Below are positions 48,325-60,867 of a stretch of 64,000 bases of DNA, in pieces. A program made the position numbers and the translations under genes. The DNA comes from Hydractinia symbiolongicarpus (taxonomy: Eukaryota > Cnidaria > Hydrozoa > Anthoathecata > Hydractiniidae): positions 4,714,001-4,778,000 of the forward strand of contig NC_079877.1 in the NCBI RefSeq assembly GCF_029227915.1, read 5' to 3'. Each line of letters begins with the position of its first letter. Position 1 is the stretch's first letter. A model generated the notes under the pieces. It did no database searches and was not told the DNA's origin. It saw only the letters and a list, made by a program, of their open reading frames with translations.

Positions 48325-50554
48325 AAAGAAAGTACCCAGGGAGTAAACTCATTTCCCGAACGATTTTTTAAATTGCTTTTTCACCACTAAAACGCATGAG
48401 ACTTGTAGTTTTTAAAAATGTTTTCATTTTTGATGAGACGCTGAATAAAAGAAGTTTAATCGCCGGCAAACGAAAACCTGCGATTTCTTGTAAATCCTGG
48501 ACTCGGCCCGTATAGTCAAAAGTATACAAAGAAAGTATCCAGGGAGTAAACTCTTTTCCCAAACGATTTTTTAAATTATTATTTCACCACTAAAGCCCAT
48601 GAGACTTGTAGTTTTTAAAAATGTTTTCATTTTTGATGAGACGCTGAATAAAAGAAGTTTAATCGCCTGCAAACAAAAACCTGCGATTTCCCGTAAATCC
48701 CGGACTCGGCCCGTATAGTCAAAAGTATACAAAGAAAGTACCCAGGGAGTAAACTCATTTCCCAAACGATTTTTTAAATTATTATTTCACCACTAAAGCC
48801 CATGAGACTTGTAGTTTTTAAAAATGTTTTCATTTTTGATGAGACGCTAAATAAAAGAAGTGTAATCGCCGGCAAACGAAAACCCGCGATTTCCCGTAAA
48901 TCCCGGGCTTGGCCCGCATAGTCAAAAGTATACAAAGAAAGTACCCAGGGAGTAAACTCATTTCCCGAACGATTTTTTATATTATTTTTTTACCACTAAA
49001 CGCATGAGACTTTCAGTTTTCAAAAACATTTTCATATTTGACGGGACGCTGAATAAAAGAAATTTAATCGGCGGCAAACGAAAATCCGCGATTTCCCGTA
49101 AATCCCGGACTCGGCCCGTATAGTGAAAAGTATACAAAGAAAGTACCCAGGGAGTAAACTCATTTCCCGAACGATTTTTTAAATAATTTTTTCACCAATA
49201 AAACGCATGAGACTTGTAGTTTTCAAAAATGTTTTCATTTTTGATGAGACGCTTGATGAAAGAGGTTTAATCGCCGGCAAACGAAATCCCGCGCTTTCCC
49301 GTAAATCCGGGGCTTGGCCCGTATAGTCGAATGTATACAGAGAAAGTACCCAGGGAGTAAACTCATTTCCCGAACGATTTTTTAAATTTTTTTTTCACCA
49401 CTAAAACGCATGAGACTTGTAGTTTTCAAAAATGTTTTCATTTTTGATGAGACGCTTAATGAAACAGGTTTAATCGCCGGCAAACGAAAACCCGCGATTT
49501 CCCGTAAATCCCGGCTTGGGCCGTATAGTCAAAAGTATACAAAGAAAGTACCCAGGGAGTAAACTCATTTCCCGAACGATTTTTTAAATTACTTTTTCAC
49601 CACTAAAACGCATGAGACTTGAAGTTTTCAAAAATGTTTTCATTTTTGATGAGACGCTGAATAAAAGCAGTTTAATCGCCGGCAAACGAAAACCTGCGAT
49701 TTCCCGTAAATCCCAGACTCGGCCCGTATAGTCGAATGTATACAAAGAAAGTACCCAGGGAGTAAACTCATTTCCCGAACGATTTTTTAAATTATTTTTT
49801 CACCACTAAAACGCATGAGACTTGTAGTTTTCAAAAATGTTTTCATTTTTGATGAGACGCTGAATAAAAGAAGCTTAATCGCCGGCAAACGAAAACCCGC
49901 GATTTCCCGTAAATCCCGGGCTTGGCCCGTATAGTCGAATGTATACAAAGAAAGTACCCTGTGAGTAAACTCATTTCAAGAACAATTTTTTAAATTATTT
50001 TTCCACCACTAAAACGCATGAGACTTGTAGTTTTTAAAAATGTTTTCATTTTTGATGAGACGCTGAATAAAAGAAGTTTAATCGCCGGCAAACGAAAACC
50101 CGCGATTTCCCGTAAATCCCGGCATGACCCGTATAGTCAAAAGTATACAAAGAAAGTACCCTGGGAGTAAACTCATTTCCGGAACGGCTTTTTAAATTAT
50201 TTTTTCACCACTAAAACGCATGAGATTTGTAGTTTTCAAAAATGTTTTCATTTTTGATGAGACGCTGAATAAAAGAAGTTTAATCGCTGGTAAACGAAAA
50301 CCCGCGATTTCCCGTAAATCCCGGGCTTGGCCCGTATAGTCAAAAGTATACAAAGAAAGTACCCAGGGAGTAAACTCATTTCCCGAACGATTTTTTAAAT
50401 TACTTTTTCACCACTAAAACGCATGAGACTTGTAGTTTTTAAAAATGTTTTCATTTTTGATGAGACGCTGAATAGAAGAAGTTTAATCGCCGGCAAACGA
50501 AAACCTGCGATTTCCCGTAAATCCCGGACTCGGCCCGTATAGTCGAATGTATAC
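48303..50554 (+). repeat. 2230-bp tandem duplication, copy 2
   Basis: Second copy. 49013 T is private, since copies 1 and 3 have G. Its right part is in turn the template or sister of the 1621-bp copy that follows. Confidence 0.88.
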
Positions 50555-52218
50555 AAAGAAAGTACCCAGGGAGTAAACTCATTTCCCGAACGATTTTTTA
50601 TATTATTTTTTTACCACTAAACGCATGAGACTTGCAGTTTTCAAAAACATTTTCATATTTGACGGGACGCTGAATAAAAGAAATTTAATCGGCGGCAAAC
50701 GAAAATCCGCGATTTCCCGTAAATCCCGGACTCGGCCCGTATAGTGAAAAGTATACAAAGAAAGTACCCAGGGAGTAAACTCATTTCCCGAACGATTTTT
50801 TAAATAATTTTTTCACCAATAAAACGCATGAGACTTGTAGTTTTCAAAAATGTTTTCATTTTTGATGAGACGCTTGATGAAAGAGGTTTAATCGCCGGCA
50901 AACGAAATCCCGCGCTTTCCCGTAAATCCGGGGCTTGGCCCGTATAGTCGAATGTATACAGAGAAAGTACCCAGGGAGTAAACTCATTTCCCGAACGATT
51001 TTTTAAATTTTTTTTTCACCACTAAAACGCATGAGACTTGTAGTTTTCAAAAATGTTTTCATTTTTGATGAGACGCTTAATGAAACAGGTTTAATCGCCG
51101 GCAAACGAAAACCCGCGATTTCCCGTAAATCCCGGCTTGGGCCGTATAGTCAAAAGTATACAAAGAAAGTACCCAGGGAGTAAACTCATTTCCCGAACGA
51201 TTTTTTAAATTACTTTTTCACCACTAAAACGCATGAGACTTGAAGTTTTCAAAAATGTTTTCATTTTTGATGAGACGCTGAATAAAAGCAGTTTAATCGC
51301 CGGCAAACGAAAACCTGCGATTTCCCGTAAATCCCGGACTCGGCCCGTATAGTCGAATGTATACAAAGAAAGTACCCAGGGAGTAAACTCATTTCCCGAA
51401 CGATTTTTTAAATTATTTTTTCACCACTAAAACGCATGAGACTTGTAGTTTTCAAAAATGTTTTCATTTTTGATGAGACGCTGAATAAAAGAAGCTTAAT
51501 CGCCGGCAAACGAAAACCCGCGATTTCCCGTAAATCCCGGGCTTGGCCCGTATAGTCGAATGTATACAAAGAAAGTACCCTGTGAGTAAACTCATTTCAA
51601 GAACAATTTTTTAAATTATTTTTCCACCACTAAAACGCATGAGACTTGTAGTTTTTAAAAATGTTTTCATTTTTGATGAGACGCTGAATAAAAGAAGTTT
51701 AATCGCCGGCAAACGAAAACCCGCGATTTCCCGTAAATCCCGGCATGACCCGTATAGTCAAAAGTATACAAAGAAAGTACCCTGGGAGTAAACTCATTTC
51801 CGGAACGGCTTTTTAAATTATTTTTTCACCACTAAAACGCATGAGATTTGTAGTTTTCAAAAATGTTTTCATTTTTGATGAGACGCTGAATAAAAGAAGT
51901 TTAATCGCTGGTAAACGAAAACCCGCGATTTCCCGTAAATCCCGGGCTTGGCCCGTATAGTCAAAAGTATACAAAGAAAGTACCCAGGGAGTAAACTCAT
52001 TTCCCGAACGATTTTTTAAATTACTTTTTCACCACTAAAACGCATGAGACTTGTAGTTTTTAAAAATGTTTTCATTTTTGATGAGACGCTGAATAGAAGA
52101 AGTTTAATCGCCGGCAAACGAAAACCTGCGATTTCCCGTAAATCCCGGACTCGGCCCGTATAGTCGAATGTATACAAAGAAAGTACCCAGGGAGTAAACT
52201 CATTTCCCGAACGATTTT
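50550..52218 (+). repeat. 1621-bp tandem duplication, third partial copy
   Basis: It matches 48929-50597 at offset 1621. Differences noticed are 50634 G (49013 T) and 51336 G (49715 A and 47485 A). It lacks the first three monomers of the 2230-bp unit. Confidence 0.87.
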
Positions 52219-53001
52219 TTAAATTATTTTTTCACCACTAAAACGCATGAGACTTGTAGTTTTCAAAAATGTTTTCATTTTTGATGAGACGCTGAATAAA
52301 AGAAGCTTAATCGCCGGCAAACGAAAACCCGCGATTTCCCGTAAATCCCGGGCTTGGCCCGTATAGTCGAATGTATACAAAGAAAGTACCCTGTGAGTAA
52401 ACTCATTTCAAGAACAATTTTTTAAATTATTTTTCCACCACTAAAACGCATGAGACTTGTAGTTTTTAAAAATGTTTTCATTTTTGATGAGACGCTGAAT
52501 AAAAGAAGTTTAATCGCCGGCAAACGAAAACCCGCGATTTCCCGTAAATCCCGGCATGGCCCGTATAGTCAAAAGTATACAAAGAAAGTACCCTGGGAGT
52601 AAACTCATTTCCGGAACGATTTTTGAATTATTTTTTCACCACTAAAACGCATGAGACTTGTAGTTTTCAAAAATGTTTTCATTTTTGATGAGACGCTGAA
52701 TAAAAGAAGTTTAATCGCTGGTAAACGAAAACCCGCGATTTCCCGTAAATCCCGGGCTTGGCCCGTATAGTCAAAAGTATACAAAGAAAGTACCCAGGGA
52801 GTAAACTCATTTCCCGAACGATTTTTTAAATTACTTTTTCACCACTAAAACGCATGAGACTTGTAGTTTTTAAAAATGTTTTCATTTTTGATGAGACGCT
52901 GAATAGAAGAAGTTTAATCGCCGGCAAACGAAAACCTGCGATTTCCCGTAAATCCTGGACTCGGCCCGTATAGTCAAAAGTATACAAAGAAAGTACCCAG
53001 G
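52192..53001 (+). repeat. 811-bp partial copy, fourth
   Basis: It resembles 51381-52190 at offset 811, including GAAGCTTAATCG and TTCAAGAACAATT. It differs at CGGCATGGCCCG (against CGGCATGACCCG), GGAACGATTTTTGAATTA (against GGAACGGCTTTTTAAATTA) and GAGACTTG (against GAGATTTG). In these it keeps the ordinary bases, so the changes probably arose in the upstream copies after this one separated. Confidence 0.8.
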
Positions 53002-55839
53002 GAGTAAACTCATTTCCAAAACGATTTTTTAATTTATTATTTCACCACTAAAACGCATGAGACTTGTAGTTTTCAAGAATGTTTTCATTTTTGATGAGAC
53101 GCTGAATAAAGGAAGTTTAATCGCCGGCAGACGAAAACCTGCGATTTCCCGTAAATCCTGGGCTTGGCACGTATAGTCGAATGTATACAAAAAAGTACCC
53201 TGTGAGTAAACTCATTTCCAGAACGACTTTTTAAATTATTTTTTCACCACTAAAACGCATAAGACTTGTAGTTTTTAAAAATGTTTTCATTTTTGATAAG
53301 ACGCTTAATGAAAGAAGTTTAATCGCCGGCAAACGAAATCCCGCGTTTTCCCGTAAATCCGGGGCTTGGCCCGTATAGTCGAATGTATACAAAGAAAGTA
53401 CCCAGGGAGTAAACTCATTTCCCGAACGATTTTTTAAATTACTTTTTTACCGCTAAAACGCATGAGACTGGTAGTTTTTAAAAATGTTTTCATTTTTGAT
53501 GAGACGCTGAATAAAAGAAGTTTAATCGCCGGCAAACGAAAACCCGCGATTTCCCGTAAATCCCGGCTTGGCCCGTATAGTCAAAAGTATACAAAGAAAG
53601 TACCCAGGGAGTAAACTCATTTCCCGAACGATTTTTTAAATTATTTTTTCACCACTAAAACGCATGAGACTTGTAGTTTTCAAAAATGTTTTCATTTTTG
53701 ATGAGACGCTGAATAAAAGCGCCTTAATCGCCGGCAAACGAAAACCTGCGATTTCCCTAAATCCCGGACTCGGCACGTATAGTCAAAAGTATACAAAGAA
53801 AGTACCCAGGGAGTAAACTCATTTCCAGAACGATTTTTTAAATTATTTTTTCACCACTAAAACGCATAAGACTTGTAGTTTTTAAAAATGTTTTCATTTT
53901 TGATGAGACGCTGAATAAAAGAAGTTTAATCGCCGGCAAACGAAAACCCGCGATTTCCCGTAAATCCCGGGCTTGGCCCGTATAGTCGAATGTATACAAA
54001 GAAAGTACCCTGTGAGTAAACTCATTTCAAGAACAATTTTTTAAATTATTTTTTCACCACTAAAACGCACGAGACATGTGGTTTTCAAAAATGTTTTCAT
54101 TTTTGATGAGACGCTGAATAAAAGAAGTTTAATCGCCGGCAAACGAAAACCCGCGATTTCCCGTAAATCCCGGGCTTGGCCCGTATAGTCGAATGTATAC
54201 AAAGAAAGTACCCAGGGAGTAAACTCATTTCCAGAACGATTTTTTAAATTATTTTTTCACCACTAAAACGCATAAGACTTGTAGTTTTTAAAAATGTTTT
54301 CATTTTTGATGAGACGCTGAATAAAAGAAGTTTAATCGCCGGCAAACGAAAACCCGCGATTTCCCTAAATCCCGGACTCGGCACGTATAGTCAAAAGTAT
54401 ACAAAGAAAGTACCCAGGGAGTAAACTCATTTCCAGAACGATTTTTTAAATTATTTTTTCACCACTAAAACGCATAAGACTTGTAGTTTTTAAAAATGTT
54501 TTCATTTTTGATGAGACGCTGAATAAAAGAAGTTTAATCGCCGGCAAACGAAAACCCGCGATTTCCCGTAAATCCCGGGCTTGGCCCGTATAGTCGAATG
54601 TATACAAAGAAAGTACCCTGTGAGTAAACTCATTTCAAGAACAATTTTTTAAATTATTTTTTCACCACTAAAACGCATGAGACTTGTAGTTTTTAAAAAT
54701 GTTTTCATTTTTGATGAGACGCTGAATAAAAGAAGTTTAATCGCCGGCAAACGAAAACCCGCGATTTCCCGTAAATCACGGCTTGGCCCGTATAGTCAAA
54801 ACTATACAAAGAAAGTACCCAGGGAGTAAACTCATTTCCGGAACGATTTTTTAAATTATTTTTTCACCACTAAAACGCATAAGACTGGTAGTTTTCAAAA
54901 ATGTTTTGATCTTTGATGAGACGCTGAATAAAAGAAGTTTAATCGCCGGCAAACGAAAACCTGCGATTTCCCGTAAATTCTGGACTCGGCCCGTATAGTC
55001 AAAAGTATACAAAGAAAGTACCCAGGGAGTAAACTCATTTCTCAAACGATTTTTTAATTTATTATTTCACCACTAAAACGCATGAGACTTGTAGTTTTCA
55101 AGAATGTTTTCATTTTTGATGAGACGCTGAATAAAAGAAGTTTAATCGCCGGCAAACGAAAACTTGCGATTTCCCGTAAATCCCGGGCTTGGCACGTATA
55201 GTCGAATGTATACAAAAAAGTACCCTGTGAGTAAACTTATTTCCAGAACGATTTTTTAATTTATTTTTTCACCACTAAAACGCATAAGACTTGTAGTTTT
55301 TAAAAATGTTTTCATTTTTGATAAGACGCTTAATGAAAGAGGTTTAATAGCCGGCAAACGAAATCCCGCATTTTCCTGTAAATCCGGGGCTTGGCCCGTA
55401 TAGTCGAATGTATACAAAGAAAGTACCCAGGGAGTAAACTCATTTCCCTAACGATTTTTTAAATTACTTTTTCACCGCTAAAACGCATGAGACTGGTAGT
55501 TTTTAAAAATGTTTTCATTTTTGATGAGACGCTGAATAAAAGAAGTTTAATCGCCGGCAAACGAAAACCTGCGATTTCCCGTAAATCCCGGACTTGGCCC
55601 GTATAGTCAAAAGTATACAAAGAAAGTACCCAGGGAGTAAACTCATTTCCCGAACGATTTTTTAAATTATTTTTTCACCACTAAAACGCATGAGACTTGT
55701 AGTTTTTAAAAATGTTTTTATTTTTGACGAGACGCTGAATAAAAGAAGTTTAATCGCCGGCAAACGAAAACCTGCGATTTCCCGTAAATCCTGGACTCGG
55801 CCCGTATGGTCAAAAGTATACAAAGAAAGTACCCAGGGA

Positions 55840-55961
55840 GTAAACTCATTTCCCAAACGATTTTTTAAATTATTATCTCCGGCAAACGAAAACCTGCGAT
55901 TTCCCGTAAATCCCGGACTCGGCCCGTATAGTCAAAAGTATACAAAGAAAGTACCCAGGGA
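55840..55961 (+). repeat. 122-bp internally deleted monomer, copy 13
   Basis: Same junction, reappearing after a 26-kb stretch without it. It starts CTCATTTCCCAAACG rather than CTTATTTC, as do copies 14 and 15, so the region VI copies form their own subgroup. Confidence 0.92.
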
Positions 55962-58900
55962 GTAAACTCATTTCCCGAACGATTTTTTAAATTATTTTTT
56001 CACCAATAAAACGCATGAGACTTGTAGTTTTTAAAAATGTTTTCATTTTTGATGAGACGCTGAATAAAAGAAGTTTAATCGCCGGCAAACGAAAACCTGC
56101 GATTTCCCGTAAATCCTGGACTCGACCCGTATGGTCAAAAGTATACAAAGAAAGTACCCAGGGAGTAAACTCATTTCCCGAACGATTTTTTAAATTATTT
56201 TTTCACCACTAAAACGCATGAGACTTGTAGTTTTTAAAAATGTTTTCATTTTTGATGAGACGCTGAATAAAAGAAGTTTAATCGCCGGCAAACGAAAACC
56301 TGCGATTTCCCGTAAATCCTGGACTCGGCCCGTATAGTCAAAAGTATACAAAGAAAGTACCCAGGGAGTAAACTCATTTCTCAAACGATTTTTTAATTTA
56401 TTATTTCACCACTAAAACGCATGAGACTTGTAGTTTTCAAGAATGTTTTCATTTTTGATGAGACGCTGAATAAAAGAAGTTTAATCGCCGGCAAACGAAA
56501 ACTTGCGATTTCCCGTAAATATCGGGCTTGGCATGTATAGTCGAATGTATACAAAAAAGTACCCTGTGAGTAAACTCATTTCCAGAACGATTTTTTAAAT
56601 TATTTTTTCACCACTAAAACGCATAAGACTTGTAGTTTTTAAAAATGTTTTCATTTTTGATAAGACGCTTAATGAAAGAGGTTTAATAGCCGGCAAACGA
56701 AATCCCGCGTTTTCCTGTAAATCCGGGGCTTGGCCCGTATAGTCGAATGTATACAAAGAAAGTACCCAGGGAGTAAACTCATTTCCCTAACGATTTTTTA
56801 AATTACTTTTTCACCGCTAAAACGCATGAGACTGGTAGTTTTTAAAAACGTTTTCATTTTTGATGAGACGCTGAATAAAAGAAGTTTAAGCGCCGGCAAA
56901 CGAAAACCTGCGATTTCCCGTAAATCCCGGACTCGGCCCGTATAGTCAAAAGTATACAAAGAAAGTACCCAGGGAGTAAACTCATTTCCCGAACGATTTT
57001 TTAAATTATTTTTTCACCACTAAAACGCACGAGACTTGTAGTTTTTAAAAATGTTTTTATTTTTGATGAGACGCTGAATAAAAGAAGTTTAATCGCCGGC
57101 AAACGAAAACCTGCGATTTCCCGTAAATCCCGGACTCGGCCCGTATAGTCAAAAGTATACAAAGAAAGTACCCAGGGAGTAAACTCATTTCCCGAACGAT
57201 TTTTTAAATTATTTTTTCACCACTAAAACGCATGAGACTTGTAGTTTTTAAAAATGTTTTCATTTTTGATGAGACGCTGAATAAAAGAAGTTTAATCGCC
57301 GGCAAACGAAAACCTGCGATTTCCCGTAAATCCTGGACTCGGCCCGTATGGTCAAAAGTATACAAAGAAAGTACCCAGGGAGTAAACTCATTTCCCAAAC
57401 GATTTTTTAAATTATTATTTCACCACTAAAACGCATGAGACTTGTAGTTTTCAAGAATGTTTTTATTTTTGATGAGACGCCGAATAAAAGCAGTTTAATC
57501 GCCGGCAAACGAAAACCCGCGATTTCCCGTAAATCCCGGCATGGCCCGTATAGTCAAAAGTATACAAAGGAAGTACCCAGGGAGTAAACTCATTTCCCGA
57601 ACGATTTTTTAAATTACTTTTTTACCACTAAAACGCATAAGACTTGTAGTTTTTAAAAATGTTTTCATTTTTGATAAGACGCTTAATGAAAGAGGTTTAA
57701 TCGCCGGCAAACGAAATCCCGCGTTTTCCCGTAAATCCGGGGCTTGGCCCGTATAGTCGAATGTATACAAAGAAAGTACCCAGGGAGTAAACTCATTTCC
57801 CAAACGATTTTTTAAATTACTTTTTCACCGCTAAAACGCATGAGACTGGTAGTTTTTAAAAATGTTTTCATTTTTGATGAGACGCTGAATAAAAGAAGTT
57901 TAATCGCCGGCAAACGAAAACCCGCGATTTCCCGTAAATCCCGGCTTGGCCCGTATAGTCAAAAGTATACAAAGAAAGTACCCAGGAAGTAAACTCATTT
58001 CCCGAACGATTTTTTAAATTATTTTTTCACCACTAAAACGCATGAGACTTGTAGTTTTCAAAAATGTTTTCATTTTTGATGAGACGCTGAATAAAAGCGC
58101 TTTAATCGCCGGCAAACGAAAACCTGCGATTTCCCTAAATCCCGGACTCGGCCCGTATAGTCAAAAGTATACAAAGAAAGTACCCAGGGAGTAAACTCAT
58201 TTCCAGAACGATTTTTTAAATTATTTTTTCACCACTAAAACGCATAAGACTTGTAGTTTTTAAAAATGTTTTCATTTTTGATGAGACGCTGAATAAAAGA
58301 AGTTTAATCGCCGGCAAACGAAAACCCGCGATTTCCCGTAAATCCCGGGCTTGGCCCGTATAGTCGAATGTATACAAAGAAAGTACCCTGTGAGTAAACT
58401 CATTTCAAGAACAATTTTTTAAATTATTTTTTCACCACTAAAACGCATGAGACTTGTAGTTTTTAAAAATGTTTTCATTTTTGATGAGACGCTGAATAAA
58501 AGAAGTTTAATCGCCGGCAAACGAAAACCCGCGATTTCCCGTTAATCACGGCTTGGCCCGTATAGTCAAAAGTATACAAAGAAAGTACCCAGGGAGTAAA
58601 CTCATTTCCCAAACGATTTTTTAAATTATTTTTTCACCACTAAAACGCATGAGACTTGTAGTTTTCAAAAATGATTTCATTTTTGATGAGACGCTGAATA
58701 AAAGAAGTTTAATCGCCGGCAAACGAAAACCCGCGATTTCCCGTAAATGCCGGGCTTGGCCCGTATAGTCAAAAGTATACAAAGAAAGTACCCAGGGAGT
58801 AAACTCATTTCTCAAACGATTTTTTAATTTATTATTTCACCACTAAAACGCATGAGACTTGTAGTTTTCAAGAATGTTTTCATTTTTGATGAGACGCTGA

Positions 58901-59000
58901 ATAAAAGAAGTTTAATCGCCGGCAAACGAAAACTTGCGATTTCCCGTAAATCCCGGGCTTGGCACGTATAGTCGAATGTATACAAAAAAGTACCCTGTGA

Positions 59001-59202
59001 GTAAACTCATTTCCAGAACGATTTTTTAAATTATTTTTTCACCACTAAAACGCATAAGACTTGTAGTTTTTAAAAATGTTTTCATTTTTGATAAGACGCT
59101 TAATGAAAGAGGTTTAATAGCCGGCAAACGAAAACTTGCGATTTCCCGTAAATCCCGGGCTTGGCACGTATAGTCGAATGTATACAAAAAAGTACCCTGT
59201 GA
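59001..59202 (+). repeat. Chimeric monomer creating a 202-bp tandem duplication
   Basis: The start is the CCAGAACG / GATAAGACGCTTAATG / TAATAGCC class. At CGGCAAACGAAA it switches to AAACTTGCG and GGCACGTATAGTCGAATG of the AATTTATT class. As a result 58929-59130 is repeated directly at 59131-59332 (offset 202). The exchange point is within CCGGCAAACGAAA. Confidence 0.82.
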
Positions 59203-59811
59203 GTAAACTCATTTCCAGAACGATTTTTTAAATTATTTTTTCACCACTAAAACGCATAAGACTTGTAGTTTTTAAAAATGTTTTCATTTTTGATAAGACG
59301 CTTAATGAAAGAGGTTTAATAGCCGGCAAACGAAATCCTGCGTTTTCCTGTAAATCCGGGGCTTGGCCCGTATAGTCGAATGTATACAAAGAAAGTACCC
59401 AGGGAGTAAACTCATTTCCCTAACGATTTTTTAAATTACTTTTTCACCGCTAAAACGCATGAGACTGGTAGTTTTTAAAAATGTTTTCATTTTTGATGAG
59501 ACGCTGAATAAAAGAAGTTTAATCGCCGGCAAACGAAAACCTGCGATTTTCCGTAAATCCCGGACTCGGCCCGTATAGTCAAAAGTATACAAAGAAAGTA
59601 CCCAGGGAGTAAACTCATTTCCCGAACGATTTTTTAAATTATTTTTTCACCACTAAAACGCATGAGACTTGTAGTTTTTAAAAATGTTTTTATTTTTGAC
59701 GAGACGCTGAATAAAAGAAGTTTAATCGCCGGCAAACGAAAACCTGCGATTTCCCGTAAATCCTGGACTCGGCCCGTATGGTCAAAAGTATACAAAGAAA
59801 GTACCCAGGGA

Positions 59812-59933
59812 GTAAACTCATTTCCCAAACGATTTTTTAAATTATTATCTCCGGCAAACGAAAACCTGCGATTTCCCGTAAATCCCGGACTCGGCCCGTA
59901 TAGTCAAAAGTATACAAAGAAAGTACCCAGGGA
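59812..59933 (+). repeat. 122-bp internally deleted monomer, copy 14
   Basis: Same junction and same CTCATTTCCCAAACG subgroup start, 3972 bp after copy 13. Confidence 0.92.
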
Positions 59934-60136
59934 GTAAACTCATTTCCCGAACGATTTTTTAAATTATTTTTTCACCACTAAAACGCATGAGACTTGTAGT
60001 TTTTAAAAATGTTTTCATTTTTGATGAGACGCTGAATAAAAGAAGTTTAATCGCCGGCAAACGAAAACCTGCGATTTCCCGTAAATCCTGGACTCGGCCC
60101 GTATAGTCAAAAGTATACAAAGAAAGTACCCAGGGA

Positions 60137-60339
60137 GTAAACTCATTTCCCGAACGATTTTTTAAATTATTTTTTCACCACTAAAACGCATGAGACTTGT
60201 AGTTTTTAAAAATGTTTTCATTTTTGATAAGACGCTTAATGAAAGAGGTTTTATAGCCGGCAAACGAAATCCCGCGTTTTCCTGTAAATCCGGGGCTTGG
60301 CCCGTATAGTCGAATGTATACAAAGAAAGTACCCAGGGA
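60137..60339 (+). repeat. Chimeric monomer (near-consensus start, GATAAGACGC end)
   Basis: The start is TTTCCCGAACG and GCATGAGAC (near-consensus class). After TTTTCATTTTTGAT it becomes GATAAGACGCTTAATGAAAGAGG, with a private TTTTATAGCC. The exchange lies between about 60190 and 60228, further right than in the similar chimera at 19413, so the two arose separately or were altered later. Confidence 0.75.
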
Positions 60340-60745
60340 GTAAACTCATTTCCCTAACGATTTTTTAAATTACTTTTTCACCGCTAAAACGCATGAGACT
60401 GGTAGTTTTTAAAAATGTTTTCATTTTTGATGAGACGCTGAATAAAAGAAGTTTAATCGCCGGCAAACGAAAACCTGCGATTTCCCGTAAATCCCGGACT
60501 CGGCCCGTATAGTCAAAAGTATACAAAGAAAGTACCCAGGGAGTAAACTCATTTCACGAACGATTTTTTAAATTATTTTTTCACCACTAAAACGCATGAG
60601 ACTTGTAGTTTTTAAAAATGTTTTTATTTTTGACGAGACGCTGAATAAAAGAAGTTTAATCGCCGGCAAACGAAAACCTGCGATTTCCCGTAAATCCTGG
60701 ACTCGGCCCGTATGGTCAAAAGTATACAAAGAAAGTACCCAGGGA

Positions 60746-60867
60746 GTAAACTCATTTCCCAAACGATTTTTTAAATTATTATCTCAGGCAAACGAAAACC
60801 TGCGATTTCCCGTAAATCCCGGACTCGGCCCGTATAGTCAAAAGTATACAAAGAAAGTACCCAAGGA
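60746..60867 (+). repeat. 122-bp internally deleted monomer, copy 15
   Basis: Same junction with a private C-to-A change (ATCTCAGGCAAACG near 60782) and CCCAAGGA at the end. It lies only 934 bp after copy 14, the shortest spacing seen (four full monomers plus one deleted). Confidence 0.92.

Larger units (their letters stand above)
41701..48806 (+). repeat. Locally confined AAAGCCCATGAG monomer subfamily
   Basis: The variant CTAAAGCCCATGAG is seen at about 41701, 42106, 42512, 43119, 44131, 44536, 42.43 kb after the second of these by the 2430-bp duplication, and on through 44942, 45549, 45954, 46360, 46563, 48590 and 48793. I found it nowhere else in the window. It loses the CpG of AAACGCATGAG. 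Its confinement to about 7 kb shows that homogenisation here is local. Confidence 0.82.
46073..53001 (+). repeat. Array region V: nested recent tandem duplications
   Basis: Three overlapping repeat periods: 2230 bp (11 monomers; 46073-48324 to 48303-50554), 1621 bp (8 monomers; 48929-50597 to 50550-52218) and 811 bp (4 monomers; about 51381-52190 to 52192-53001). The first two pairs are nearly identical by eye. Variants typical of the region include GAAGCTTAATCG (a HindIII site), CACGCTTGATGAAAGAGG-like monomers, AAATTTTTTTTTCACC, GGAACGGCTTTTTAAA and CTTGAAGTTTTC. Confidence 0.88.

Noticed and set aside
47641-52310. AAGCTT (HindIII) monomers as a separate functional class
   Set aside because: GAAGCTTAATCG at about 47640, 49870, 51490 and 52302 is explained by the region V duplications of one variant; a similar change near 718 appears independent. 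It is useful only as a marker.
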